From positions 248,001 to 312,000 of the forward strand of contig NZ_JFGT01000006.1 of assembly GCF_000599885.1 (NCBI RefSeq): a DNA stretch of 64,000 nucleotides. Reading direction: 5' to 3'. This DNA is from Pantoea sp. IMH (GTDB lineage Bacteria > Pseudomonadota > Gammaproteobacteria > Enterobacterales > Enterobacteriaceae). This document shows positions 50,227 to 62,200 of the stretch, piece after piece. Both the position numbers and the translations under genes were made by a program. Position 1 is the stretch's first letter. Every line of letters begins with the position of its first letter. A model generated the notes under the pieces. It had not been told where the DNA came from and searched no databases. It was given only the letters and a program-made list of their open reading frames with translations.

Positions 50227-50766
50227 GTGAATAAATCAATGTTGGCAGGTATTGGAATTGGCGTAGCGGCTGCGCTGGGCGTTGCAGCGGTTGCAGGCAT
50301 GAACGTTTTTGATCGTGGGCCGCAGTATGCGCAGGTGCTTTCGGCCACGCCGATCAAAGAGACCACCCGAAATCCGCGGCAGGAGTGCCGTAACGTAACG
50401 CTGACGCATCGCCGCGCCGTGCAGGATGAACACCGTATAGCGGGTTCCGTACTGGGCGCTGTTGCGGGTGGCGTACTGGGTCATCAGTTTGGTGGCGGGC
50501 GGGGCAAAGATGTGGCGACCGTCGCCGGTGCGCTTGCAGGCGGTTATGGCGGTAATCAGGTTCAGGGCGCGATGCAGGATCGTGACACTTACACCACTAC
50601 CGAGCAGCGCTGCAAAACGGTTTACGATAAGCAGGAAAAAACGATGGGTTACGACGTGACCTATAAAATCGGTGACCGGCAGGGCAAAATCCGTATGGAT
50701 AACGAGCCTGGTACCCGTATCCCGCTGAACAGCGATGGACAGCTAATCCTTAACGACCGGGCGTAA
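50227..50766 (+). CDS. ycfJ: Glycine-zipper protein YcfJ
   Basis: 179 residues with an N-terminal hydrophobic helix (SMLAGIGIGVAAALGVAAVAG) and a glycine-zipper 2TM domain (GSVLGAVAGGVLGHQFGGGRGKDVATVAGALAGGYGGNQVQG). The C-terminus holds CKTVYDKQEKTMGYDVTYKIGDRQGKIRM. It is a close match to E. coli YcfJ, an envelope protein of unknown function. The GTG start has a near-perfect AGGAGGA seven bases upstream. It is the last gene of the conserved E. coli-like order; bhsA and ldtC are not next. Confidence 0.93.
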   Translation: MNKSMLAGIGIGVAAALGVAAVAGMNVFDRGPQYAQVLSATPIKETTRNPRQECRNVTLTHRRAVQDEHRIAGSVLGAVAGGVLGHQFGGGRGKDVATVAGALAGGYGGNQVQGAMQDRDTYTTTEQRCKTVYDKQEKTMGYDVTYKIGDRQGKIRMDNEPGTRIPLNSDGQLILNDRA

Positions 50767-50834
50767 ATGCAAAGCCTGCCGCAGGCAGCGGATGGACCGC
50801 GTCGCCAGAGTTGATGAACTGAATATGAAATAAT

Positions 50835-50864
50835 CAGCCTCACTTCCCCGTGAGGCTTTTTTTT
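50835..50864 (+). terminator. ycfJ terminator
   Basis: GCCTCAC - loop - GTGAGGC is followed by TTTTTTTT: a strong intrinsic terminator marking the edge of the conserved block. Confidence 0.92.
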
Positions 50865-51511
50865 GCCTGAGACTTGAGTAATAGACTGTTCGCTATCCTC
50901 AGCTATCCCAGTCATCCTCCTCTCCTGATTAACAAGACCAACATATTTTACAGTTCGCCCTGTTTTTTCAGCACAACAGCATAAATAACGAAGAATCCGC
51001 AGTAAAGAAGGTGAATAATTATTCATTTATTTGCTTTATTTTGCATGGGTAAAGTTTTATTTTCATGGTATCTGTTGACCCGGTGAGATTTAACAGTTGG
51101 TAAAATTAATGACCAATAATTTACCTTTAGTTTAGTTATTGTGTTCTTTCATCCAGGGCCATACCGTTAAGATATTCTAATAATCTTTATAAAGGCTTCG
51201 TGCAGTTGCGCCCATAAAAGTAAGCATCGACCTCTTTATAAACAAATCCTAAACAAAAGATTAAATAAAGTGATTTTTAATTTTTTGCTTTTCCTCGCTC
51301 CTTAAATCCCCTTACAGCCTTACTGAGCAGGTTACGTAAACATGTTACGTATAAAATTAATTTCACAGTCACAGGCAGAATAAATCACATGCTTTGTAAG
51401 CACTCTGTAAATTTTTATTAGTTTTTTATTTGAACTTTCTGTTTCCAGGTGCATAATATGCGCATAAAAACAAACTTAAACATTTTGTTACATTGCGCCG
51501 CCGGATGAGAT
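50865..51511. other. AT-rich leader upstream of the CDI locus
   Basis: About 650 bases, visibly AT-rich from 51000 on, with no supported gene. It must hold the cdiB promoter. The composition change relative to ycfJ and to cdiB marks a junction between core and accessory DNA and is the type of sequence silenced by H-NS. I could not place -35 and -10 boxes with confidence. Confidence 0.5.
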
Positions 51512-53218
51512 ATGCAGGGAAAACAAAAGTTATGGATGGTACCGCGTTCCGTTGCGGCGTTCGTTGCGCTCTTTGCCGCAACCGCGCAGGCTGCACCGGG
51601 TGATGAACAGCTTAAGCATCAGCAGGAGCAGCAAAATGCCCGTCAGGAACAGCTGATGCCGCCGGTTCCCGATGTCCGCTTATCAGAGGCCGTTCCGGCG
51701 CCGTCACCTCTTATCTTCCCTGAAGAGACGCCCTGTTTTGTCATTCATCACGTTACGCTCTCCGGCACGGAGGCGTTACCGCACTGGGTGCCGTTACAGC
51801 GGCTTGCCCGCCAGGCAGTGGGCCATTGCCTGGGCGTGAAAGGGATCAATCAGGTGATGAGTACGCTGCAAAACCGGCTGATAAACCATGGCTGGGTGAC
51901 AACACGGGTGCTGGCACCACCGCAGGACCTGCGTGAAGGCGAGCTGAAGCTGTTGCTCATCCCGGGTAAAATACGCAATGTGGCATTCACCCCTTCCTCT
52001 TCGCACTATGCCAGCCTCTATCCAACCCTGCCGGCCCACGGCGGTGAGCTGCTGGATCTGCGTGACATTGAGCAGGGACTGGAAAATATGCAGCGCCTGC
52101 CGGGTGTGGAAGCGCATATGGCCTTACGGCCCGGCGACAAACCGGGCGAAAGCGACATCATCATTGAGCGCACTCAGCGGCGCTTCTGGCGGATCGGCGC
52201 GTGGCTGGACGATTCCGGCACCGAAAGTACCGGGCGCTACCAGAGCGGCGTCATGCTGGCGCTGGATAATCCAACTTCGTTAAGCGACCTGTTCTATATA
52301 ACCGCCAGTCGCGATCTCAGGTTCGCCGGCAGGAAAAGCAGCAAAAGCCTGGCCGGACACTATTCAGTGCCGATCGGATACTGGCAGTTTGGCGTCACCG
52401 CGAGCGATTACGATTACCATCAGACGGTAGCCGGGTATAGCCAGGATTTTCTCTATGCCGGCAAAAGCCGCTCGCTGGATCTGCAAATCAGCCGGGTTCT
52501 GCACCGTAACGCTGCCTCAAAAACCACCGCAACCTACGATGTGCTGGTGAAGGCGTCACGAAATTACATTAATGATACGGAGATCGTCAGCCAGCAGCGA
52601 CGCACGAGCGCATGGCGGCTGGGGCTGTCGCACCGGCACTTTATCGGCCCGGCCACGCTGGATGCGGGTGTCAGCTATCAACGCGGCACTCGCTGGTTTG
52701 GCGCGCTTCCTGCCTGGGAGGAATCCTACGAGGATGAAACCTATGCCACCGCGCTCTCGAAAATTCTGACCTGGCAGGCGGCACTGACGCTACCCTTTGC
52801 GCTGGGCAGCCAGCATTTCAGTTACAACACGCAGTTCCGTCGTCAGATGAGCAACACCCCGCTGACCCCGCAGGATGAGTTTGCTATCGGCAACCGCTGG
52901 ACGGTACGAGGGTTCGACGGCGAGCGAACCCTGAGCGCCAGCGAGGGCTGGACGCTGCAAAATACGCTGGCCTGGCAGACACCGATCCCGGCACAGGAGT
53001 TTTACCTGGGTGCCGACTACGGTGAAGTACGCGGCAACAGAGCGACGCAGGGAGGATTACCGGGCAGTCACCTGGCGGGCGGCGTGGCTGGCCTGCGCGG
53101 CGCGATCGCTCCCGCTGATATCAGCTATGACTTTTTTGCCGGGACTCCCTTCTCTAAACCAGCAGGCTTTAAAACCGATCCGGTGACGTTCGGCTTCAGC
53201 CTGAACTGGAATTACTGA
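51512..53218 (+). CDS. cdiB: CdiB-type two-partner secretion outer-membrane transporter
   Basis: A 568-residue TpsB protein (FhaC/ShlB/CdiB family). The signal peptide is about residues 1-27 (FAATAQA before APGDEQ). A Gln-rich plug helix region follows, then POTRA domains (CFVIHHVTLSGTEALP..., GYxGxTTxRVLAPPQDL-like GWVTTRVLAPPQDLREGELKLLLIPG). The C-terminus is a 16-strand beta barrel. The conserved loop-6 motif VRGFDGERTL is at about residue 465, and the chain ends in aromatic Tyr. It exports CdiA, encoded 45 bases downstream, across the outer membrane. No cysteine-rich or toxin domain is present. Confidence 0.93.
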   Translation: MQGKQKLWMVPRSVAAFVALFAATAQAAPGDEQLKHQQEQQNARQEQLMPPVPDVRLSEAVPAPSPLIFPEETPCFVIHHVTLSGTEALPHWVPLQRLARQAVGHCLGVKGINQVMSTLQNRLINHGWVTTRVLAPPQDLREGELKLLLIPGKIRNVAFTPSSSHYASLYPTLPAHGGELLDLRDIEQGLENMQRLPGVEAHMALRPGDKPGESDIIIERTQRRFWRIGAWLDDSGTESTGRYQSGVMLALDNPTSLSDLFYITASRDLRFAGRKSSKSLAGHYSVPIGYWQFGVTASDYDYHQTVAGYSQDFLYAGKSRSLDLQISRVLHRNAASKTTATYDVLVKASRNYINDTEIVSQQRRTSAWRLGLSHRHFIGPATLDAGVSYQRGTRWFGALPAWEESYEDETYATALSKILTWQAALTLPFALGSQHFSYNTQFRRQMSNTPLTPQDEFAIGNRWTVRGFDGERTLSASEGWTLQNTLAWQTPIPAQEFYLGADYGEVRGNRATQGGLPGSHLAGGVAGLRGAIAPADISYDFFAGTPFSKPAGFKTDPVTFGFSLNWNY

Positions 53219-53263
53219 CCCTTTTTCACCAGTTATGCTGACTGACAATGGACTGTGCGCATT

Positions 53264-56200
53264 ATGAACAAACTTTGCTATCGCGTTATCTTTAATAAAG
53301 TTCGTGGCATGTTGATGGTGGTGCCCGATATCGCCCGTAGCAGCTGTGGCTGCATCTCCCGCCGCCGTCAGCGCAGCGCTTCTGCGGAGGTGCAGGTACG
53401 CGTCAGGCCACTCTGCTACGCCTTGTGGCTGGCAGCAGGGATAGTAAGCCTGCCCTCGCAGGCAAATATCGTCGCAGATAAGCAGGCACCCGGCGGTCAG
53501 CAGCCCACAGTGATGGCAACGGCCAACGGTCTGCCGCAGGTTAACATTCAGACACCCAACAGCCATGGCGTTTCGCGCAATCAGTACAGCCAATTTGACG
53601 TTGACCGGCGCGGGGCGATCCTTAATAACAGCCATAAAAACATCCGGACCGGGCTGGGCGGTATGGTCGCGGCCAACCCCTGGCTGTCAAAGCAGGAAGC
53701 GAGCGTCATTCTCAACGAGGTGAAAAGCCGCAATCCCAGCCAGCTGAACGGCTTTATTGAAGTAGCCGGTAAACGCGCGGCGGTGGTCATTGCCAACCCC
53801 GCCGGGATCACCTGTAACGGCTGCGGATTTATCAATGCCAGCCGTAATACCCTCACCACCGGCCAGCCGGTGATGGAAAATGGTCAGCTGAAGGGCTTCA
53901 GGGTGAATGGGGGCCGCGTCAATATTGAAGGGGAAGGCTTAAATGATACCGGCGCTGACTACACCCAGATTATCGCGCAGTCGGTAACGGTAAATGCCAG
54001 GTTGCATGCCGGTGAGCTGAAAGTGGTGACCGGGCGAAATCAGGTCTCGGCGGAAGGGGATGTAACCAAAGCCAACGCAACGGAGAGGGCCAGCAAGCCT
54101 GCTTATGCGCTCGACGTGGCGGCACTTGGCGGCATGTATGCCAATAAAATCACCCTGACCGGTACCGAAAAGGGAGTGGGCGTGCGCAACGCCGGTGAGC
54201 TGGGGGCTGGCGTGGGCGAACTTCGTCTGAGCCTGGACGGCAGGCTGGAAAACAGCGGCACGCTGCAAAGCCACGGGGCGCTGCGCATCGCCAGCCAGGG
54301 GGACCAGAAGAATAGCGGGAAAATTGTCTCGCAGCAGGACGTCGCGCTCACCTCGGAAGGTGCGCTGCACAATAGCGGGACGATCGTCGCTGGCGGAAAT
54401 AACACGCTGACGGCACGTCATATTGAAAGTACAGGCAAAGGGACGATCGCGGCAGGTGTGGACAACCACAGCGCGCTGACGCAGGCCGGAACGCTGGTAA
54501 TGACCAGTCAGGGCGAGCTGAAAGCGCAGGGGCAAAACCTGGCCCGCGATGGTATCCAGGCCAGCGGCACCCGGATTGATCTGACCGGGAGTCAGACAGC
54601 GGCGGATGCTGTTGCGCTGACCGCCACGCAGGGGGATATCACCACCTCGGACGCCACGGTGGCGGGAAAAACCATCCGTGCGCAGGCCGCCAGCCAGTTG
54701 ATTAATAAAAAAGGTCAGATCGCCTCCGGCAGCCTGATCCTTAATGCCAAAGCGATTGATAATGAAGGCGGCCTGCTGCGCCAGCAAAACCGCGAGGCGC
54801 TGACCCTGAATACCGGATCGCTTCTCAACAACCAGGGAACAATAGTCAACGAAGGGGATACGCACCTTAAGGCCCAGGAGATTGAAAACCGCAATGGACT
54901 GATTGCCGGCAATGGTCATGCCCTCACGCTTGACGCAGGGCGGCTGGCTAACCAGCAGGGCGCCGTGCAGCTGGCGGGTGAGGGCACTCTGACGCTGAAT
55001 GCCGCACAGCTGGATGGTCATCAGGGGACGTTGCTGTCTGCCGGGGCGATGACGCTGAAAGGTGACCGGCTCGATCTCTCCCAGGCGCAGACGCAGGCTC
55101 AGACACTGACGCTGGAGGCAGATACGCTGAATCACCAACAGGGATTGCTTAGCCAGCGCGGATCGGGCGACATGAATCTCTCGCTTTCCGGCGCGCTGGA
55201 TAATCAGAAGGGGCAGATCGTCAGCGGGGGAAACCTCAGCATCGCTTCTGGTCGCCTGGAGAATACCGCAGGGCGGATCCAGTCGGTTCAGGATCTGGCG
55301 ATCGATACCCACGGGCAGACGCTGACCAATACAGAGAGCGGCAAGGCAGGTATTCTGAGCGGCGGTACACTTTCCCTGACCAGTGGCGTTATCAATAACC
55401 GTAGCGGTACTCTCGCCGCAGCGGCAGAGGCACACCTCATCAGCACTGCGCTTACCAATACCGATGGCACGCTGATCTCCGATGGGCCACTGACGCTTGC
55501 CAGCGATACCATCGATAACCAGCGGGGCCTGCTACAGTCGGGCGATACCCTCACCCTTGATACCCGTGGTGGCAGGCTGGTGAACACCGACAGCGGCAGC
55601 GACGGCGGCATCCTTGCCGGGGGCGATCTTCAATTGCTGACTGGCGAACTCAACAGCGGTAACGGGGCGATCTTTGGACGCAATATCACGGTCAATACGC
55701 ATCAGCAGGCTTTTGACAACCAGCAGGGACGCCTGGGTGCCCAGGGCACATTGCAGATAGAGAGCGGTACGCTGAATAACCGTGCCGGACAGATTGAATC
55801 CGCTCAGGATCTTCAGCTGAATACCCACGACGATTTGCTGGTTAACCGGGATGGTCAGTTGATCGGCGGTGAAACGCTGAGGCTGTACACCGGGGATATT
55901 GATAATCAACATGGTCTGCTTACCGGGATGAACGCTGCAGGTATAACTGCCGGGGACGTTAATAATCAGGCGGGAACGCTGAGCGGCGGTAAAGGCGTCC
56001 TGACGCTGAAGACGGACGAGTTGCAAAACCGGGGCGGACTGGTGCAGGCGGGAAGCGATCTGACGCTGGATACGCAGGGCCATGCGCTGATCAACAGCGA
56101 CAGCGGCGACCGGAACGGTATTGTCGCCATGCACAACCTGGATCTGCGCAGCGGCGGGATAACTAACCAGACCGGCTTTATCGCTGCCGGCAATCAGGCC

Positions 56201-59200
56201 ACGCTGATTGCTGGTGAACTCAATAATGTGCAGGGGCAGGTGGCGGGGAACGGCGGCCTGACCTTTACGGGCCGGTCAGTGGATAATAGCGAGGGAAAAC
56301 TTCAGTCGGCGGGCGATATCGCCATTGACACCGCAGGCCAGACGCTGATTAACCGGCAAGGGGTGATTGCAGGAACGGGGAGTAGCCGCATCGACAGCGG
56401 CGCGCTGGACAATCAGCAGGGACAGATTCAGGGAGGAGAAGATCTGACGCTGAATTCTGGACAGAACGCGCTACAGAACCAGAAAGGCAGTCTGCTTTCA
56501 GCGGGGACGCTGACGCTGACGGCGGGTCAGCTTGATAACCAGTCCGGAGAGGTGCAGAACGTCGGAACCGGACGGCTGATTCTTGCCCGTGAGCTTGATA
56601 ACACCGGCGGATTTATCCATGGCGGAGAAGGGCTGGATATTACCGCACCGCGCCTGGTAAACCGCGATACCGGCCTGAGCGGTAAGGGGATTGAGGCCGC
56701 CGCGCTGTCGCTACAGTCGGATACGCTGGATAACGGGCAGGGAGCGCTGCGGGCAGCCGACAGTCTGGAAATGACCGTGCGTCAGACCCTGGAAAACCTC
56801 AGCGGACTCGTCTCCTCCGCCGGTGCGCTGACCGTCCGGGATGCGGCGCAAGGCCAGGCGCTGGCAATTAATAACCGCCAGGGAACGCTGATTGCTGACA
56901 AAGAGGGGCAAATTGGTGCAGCTTCCCTGAGCGGTGACGGGCAGGTGCTTTCCCAGGGTAACCTGGCCATTACCCTCAGCGGCGATTTCCATAATGAGGC
57001 AGACGTCAAAGCCAGGGGAACGCTGCGGCTTACGGCGAAAGGTGACGTGACCAACGACGGGACCATCGCCACCCAGCAAGCGCTTTTCCTTACTGCGCAG
57101 AACGTCGATAACCGCGAGGCGGGTGAACTCAGCGCGCAGGAGACGCACGTCACCGCTGCGGATACGCTGAATAACAGCGGGCTGATCGATGGCGGGCTGA
57201 CGCGCCTGGTGGCCGATGTGCTGACTAACACCGGCACGGGACGTATATTTGGCGATCGTATCGCCCTTGCGGCAGCGGTGATCAACAACCTCAGCGACGG
57301 AAGTAAAGCGGCAGTGATTGCCGCGCGGGAGCGGCTTGATGCGGCGGCTAATACAATCAATAACCGCGATCACGGCCTGATTTATAGCACAGGCGATCTG
57401 TATATCGCCGGTCAGCTGGATGCGAATAGCCAGGCCACAGGGGAGGGCGGCCAGCTTAACAACGATGGCGCCACCATTGAGGCTGGCAAGAATGCCACTA
57501 TCGCGATGGCGGAAGTCAACAATACCAACCGCCATCTGACGACGCAGACGGTAATCACAGAAAACAAGCAGCATCATGAGGCGGTGCTGAAAGGCCACAC
57601 TGACCGGTTCGACTGGAAAGACGTGGTGGTTGGTCATAAAAATAAATACAAAGTAAAACGTGCCGACATGCCGGATGGCACCAGCGGCAGAGAATTCTAT
57701 GAATACAGCTATCAGCGGGTGGTGAAGGAAACGCAGATCAAGGAGAGCGATCCCGGGAAAATCCTGTCGGGGGGAGATCTGATCTTTACGACCAACCGCC
57801 TGGCTAACCACGACAGTCAGATTGTGGCGGGAGCTGCGCTGGGCGGTCAGATTGGCGAGCTGGATAACCAGGCCACCAGAGGTACCCGCGTCACCACGGA
57901 CAGCGGTACCGTAAAACGCTGGTATGCCAAAAAAAAGAAAAGGAAAGGACGCGGAACGAAAACCTCACAGGGCAAGGACACCAGCGACTATCGGCCAGCG
58001 CCAGTCACCCAGACGATCGATCTTAAAACGCTCTCATGGCAGGCGAACAGCGATCCCCGGGGGCAGGGCTATCAGACTGGTAACCGGCAGCAGCGGGCTG
58101 TAACCTATCAGGCTGATAAAACTGCCGAGATGAAGGGGCAGCTGTTGCAAACCGCTGTTGCGCTGAACACGGCTGGGGGCGGCGACAGCGAAGCGCCGGG
58201 AAGTGCTCAGGACCGCCCGCTGGTATTACCGGCCGGACAGCAATTTTCCCTGACGCTGCCCGCCACGGTGGCGGATGGACAAACCATCACGCCGGTGATT
58301 CGCGCGGTCTCTCCGGAGACGCGCCTGCCGGATAACAGCCTGTTCACGTTACAGCCCGCCAGCGACAGTCACTATCTGGTGGAAACCGATCCGCGCTTCG
58401 TGAACCAGAAGCAGTGGCTGGGCAGCGACTATATGCAGAACGCGCTCTCCTCGGACGGCAGCCAGACCCTGAAACGATTAGGCGATGGCTATTATGAGCA
58501 GCGCCTGGTGCGGGATCAGATCACCCAGATGACCGGGAGTCGCTATCTCAGTGGCTATCACAGCGATGAGGATCAGTTCCGGGGGCTGATGAATAACGGC
58601 GTGGCCTTCGGTGAAACATATCAGCTTGAGCTGGGCGTGGCGCTGACGCCAGCCCAGATGGCGCTGCTGACCAGCGACATTGTCTGGCTGGTTAATCAGC
58701 AGGTAACGCTGCCGGATGGCACCCAGCAGACCGTACTGGTGCCGCAGGTGTATGCGAAGGTCAAAGCAGAGGATTTAACCGGCGACGGCGCGTTGCTCGG
58801 TGGCGGTAGCGTGGCAATTACCGCGCAGAAAGATATTACCAACAGCGGCACCATCCACGGGCGTGAAGCGACGCAGCTGACGGCGCAGACGCTGACCAAC
58901 AGCGGCTACATTGACGGTAATCAGGTCAGCCTCACGGCCCGTCAGGATATCACTAACGCCGGTGGCACCCTGCGTGGCGGCAACAGCGTCTCGCTGCTGG
59001 CCGGACGCGATATTACCAGCCAGTCGACGCTGCGCGGCGATGGTCGCGACCGCTGGGTCGACCGTCCTGCGGGGATCTACGTGCAGGGCAGCGACGGCGC
59101 GATGACGCTGAGCGCACTGAACAATATCACGCTCAGGGGCAGTGACACCGGTAACGCCGGGGATAACAGCCTCACCCGGATTCAGGCGGGCAGGGATCTG

Positions 59201-62200
59201 ACGCTGGACACCCTCACCACGCAGCACAGTGAGAACGACAGCTGGGGCAGCAACAATTACCGCCGCCTTTCACAGCAGACGGATGTGGGGACGCGGATCA
59301 CCACCGGCGGCGATCTGCAACTGAGCGCCGGACAGGACATCAAAACCCGCGCGGCCGACGTCACGGCAGGCGGCGCGCTCACCGCCAGCGCCGGGCGCGA
59401 TATCGCCTTAAGCACCGGCAACAGCCGCACCGACCTGACCGAACACAGCAAACAGACCAGCCGGGGCTTCCTCTCCGCCAGCAGCCTGGAAACCCACGAT
59501 GAGCTGCATGACCGCCAGGGGATCAGCAGTACCCTTAGCGGCGACAGCGTTATGCTTGAGGCGGGCCGCGATATCGCCGTCACGGGCAGCAACGTGGCGG
59601 CCACGCAGGATGTCACCCTGCTGGCCGGACGTGATCTGACCGTGACCACTGCCAGTGAATCCCGGGTGGAAAACCATCAGCGCGAGGAGAAAAAATCGGG
59701 CCTGATGGGCACAGGCGGCATCGGCTTCACCGTAGGGAAAATGTCACAGAAAAGCACCACGGACGCCACCGGTGCGCTGAACAGAGGCAGCACAGTGGGC
59801 AGCAGCGATGGCAGCGTCACGCTCAGCGCGGACAGGACGCTCAATGTGCACGGCAGTGACGTCATTGCCGGAAAAGACCTCACGCTGGGCGGCAGCGATG
59901 TGACCATCAGTGCGGCTGAGAACAGCCACACCTCGCTGACCAAAACCGAACAGAAGCAGAGCGGACTGACGCTGGCGCTCTCCGGTACCGTGGGCGCTGC
60001 GCTGAACACGGCAGTCAGCGTGGCGCAGACGGCGCAGGATACCGGCGACGGCCGCCTGAAAGCGTTGCAGAACACCAAAGCGGCGCTGAGCGTCGCCCAG
60101 GCGGAGCAGGCGTATGAACTGGATGGCGCGCAGACCGCTGCGGCAACCGCACATAATGATGCGCTGGGCCTGAAGCCGGGCGATGAGGGCTATCAGGAAG
60201 GCGCGACCAACACCGTAGGCGTTAACCTCTCTTACGGCAGCCAGTCGTCGAAAAGCGAAACTCGCACGGAGAGCCATCAGGCGCAGGGCAGCTCGCTGGG
60301 CGCGGGCGGCAACGTGCAGGTAACCGCCACCGGCGCGCAGCCGGGCAGCCGGGGCGATATCACCGTGCAGGGCAGCCAGCTGCAGGCGGGCGGCGACCTC
60401 GGGCTGACGGCGAAAAACGACATCAGCCTGCTTTCAGCGCAGAACATCGAGCGCACCGACAGTAAAAACAGCAGCCAGGGCGGCAGCGTCGGCGTGGGGA
60501 TCACGGCAGGCTCCGGCGGGTATGGCATCAGCGTGTCGGCAAGCGTGAACGCCGCGAAAGGCCGCGAGAACGGCAACGGCCTGACCCACACCGACACCAT
60601 GCTGGAAGCGGGCCACGCGCTGAGCCTGAACGCGGGACGCGACACCACGCTGACGGGCGCGCAGGTGCGTGGCGACAGCGTGAAGCTGGCCACCGGCCGC
60701 AACCTGACGCTGACCAGCGAGCAGGACAGCGACCGCTACGACAGTAAGCAGCAGAGCGCCAGCGCGGGGGGCAGCTTTGTCTTCGGCAGCGGCGGGTCAG
60801 CGAACGTGAGCCTGAGCCAGGATAAGATGCGCAGCAACTGGCAGAGCGTGACAGAGCAGACGGGGCTGTTTGCCGGAAAAGGCGGCTTTGATATCCGCAC
60901 CGGTGAGCACACGCAGCTGGACGGCGCGGTTATCGCCTCCACCGCGGACAGCAGCCTGAACAGACTGGATACGGGAACCCTGGGCTTCAGTGATATCCAT
61001 AACCGTGCGGACTATAAGGCGGAGCATCAGGGTGCGGGCTTCAGCACCGGCGGCAGCATCGCGGGCCAGTTTAAGGGCAACGCGGCAAACGCGCTGCTGG
61101 CGGGGATGAACAACAGCGGCAGCGCGGACTCCACGACGAAGGCGGCGGTCAGCGACGGCACGATAGTCATCCGTGACCAGACAGGGCAGCAGCAGGATGT
61201 GGCCGGGCTGAGCCGGGACGTGGAGAATGCAAATCCGGGCCTGGATAAAATTTTTAACAGAGAGAAGGAGCAGCGCCGCCAGCAGCAGGCACAGCTGATA
61301 GCGGAGATAGGGAGCCAGGCGGCAGATATTGCGAGGACGCAGGGCGAGCTGACTGCGATGAAAAAAGCCACGGAGAGCATGAAGGCGGTCACGCCGGCGC
61401 AGCGTGCGGCAGCGGAAAAGGAATGGAAAGAGGCCAACCCGGGCCTTGAGCCGGCGAAGATGGATATCACGCAGCAGATGTACCAGACGCTGTATGACCA
61501 GGCGCTTAAAGATACAGGACTGGGCACCGGCGGTGCGTGGCAGCAGGGTATCAGCGCGGCGACGGCGGCGGTGCAGGGTCTGGCGGGCGGCAACGTGAAG
61601 GCGGCACTGGCAGGCGGTTCAGCGCCATATCTGGCGGAAGTTATACACCATCAGACCATGACCAGGGATGCGAAGGGTAAGGATGTGGTGAACGTTCAGG
61701 CCAACCTGATAGCGCATGCGGTACTGGGTGCGGTGGTGGCGCAGGCGTCAGGGAATAACGCGCTGTCGGGTGCGTCCGGCGCGGTGGCGGGCGAATATAT
61801 CGCGCAGCAGCTCTATCCGGGTGTTGACCGTGCAGACCTGAGCGAGGAGGAGCGTCAGACCATCAGCGCGCTGGGGACGCTGGCGGCGGGGCTGGCGGGC
61901 GGCGTGGCCGGAGACAGCACGGGCGGTGCGGTGGCGGGCGCGCAGGCGGGTAAAAATGCGGTTGAGAATAATGCGCTGAGTGCGTTGGTTCAGGGCGGAA
62001 AGCTTGCCGCACAAGGCTGTTCTAAGATTGCAGCCTGCCGGAATGCGCTGGTTGAGAAAGGACTGGGGGCGTTGCTGGGCATAGGTGCAGCGAATACCGT
62101 GCTGGACAATCTCTCTGTTTCAGAGCAGGAATATGTCTTTAACGTTGCCATGACGGGCAAGGCTGATCTGATAGAGAAGTTAGCGCCAGAGCAGCGTGAA

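Noticed and set aside
53939..55435. 498-codon open frame on the minus strand inside cdiA
   Set aside because: It is antisense to the FHA repeats. Long antisense frames arise from the repeat's codon pattern; there is no ribosome site and no domain.
56711..57811. 366-codon minus-strand frame inside cdiA
   Set aside because: It is a shadow of the repetitive cdiA coding strand and has no family resemblance.
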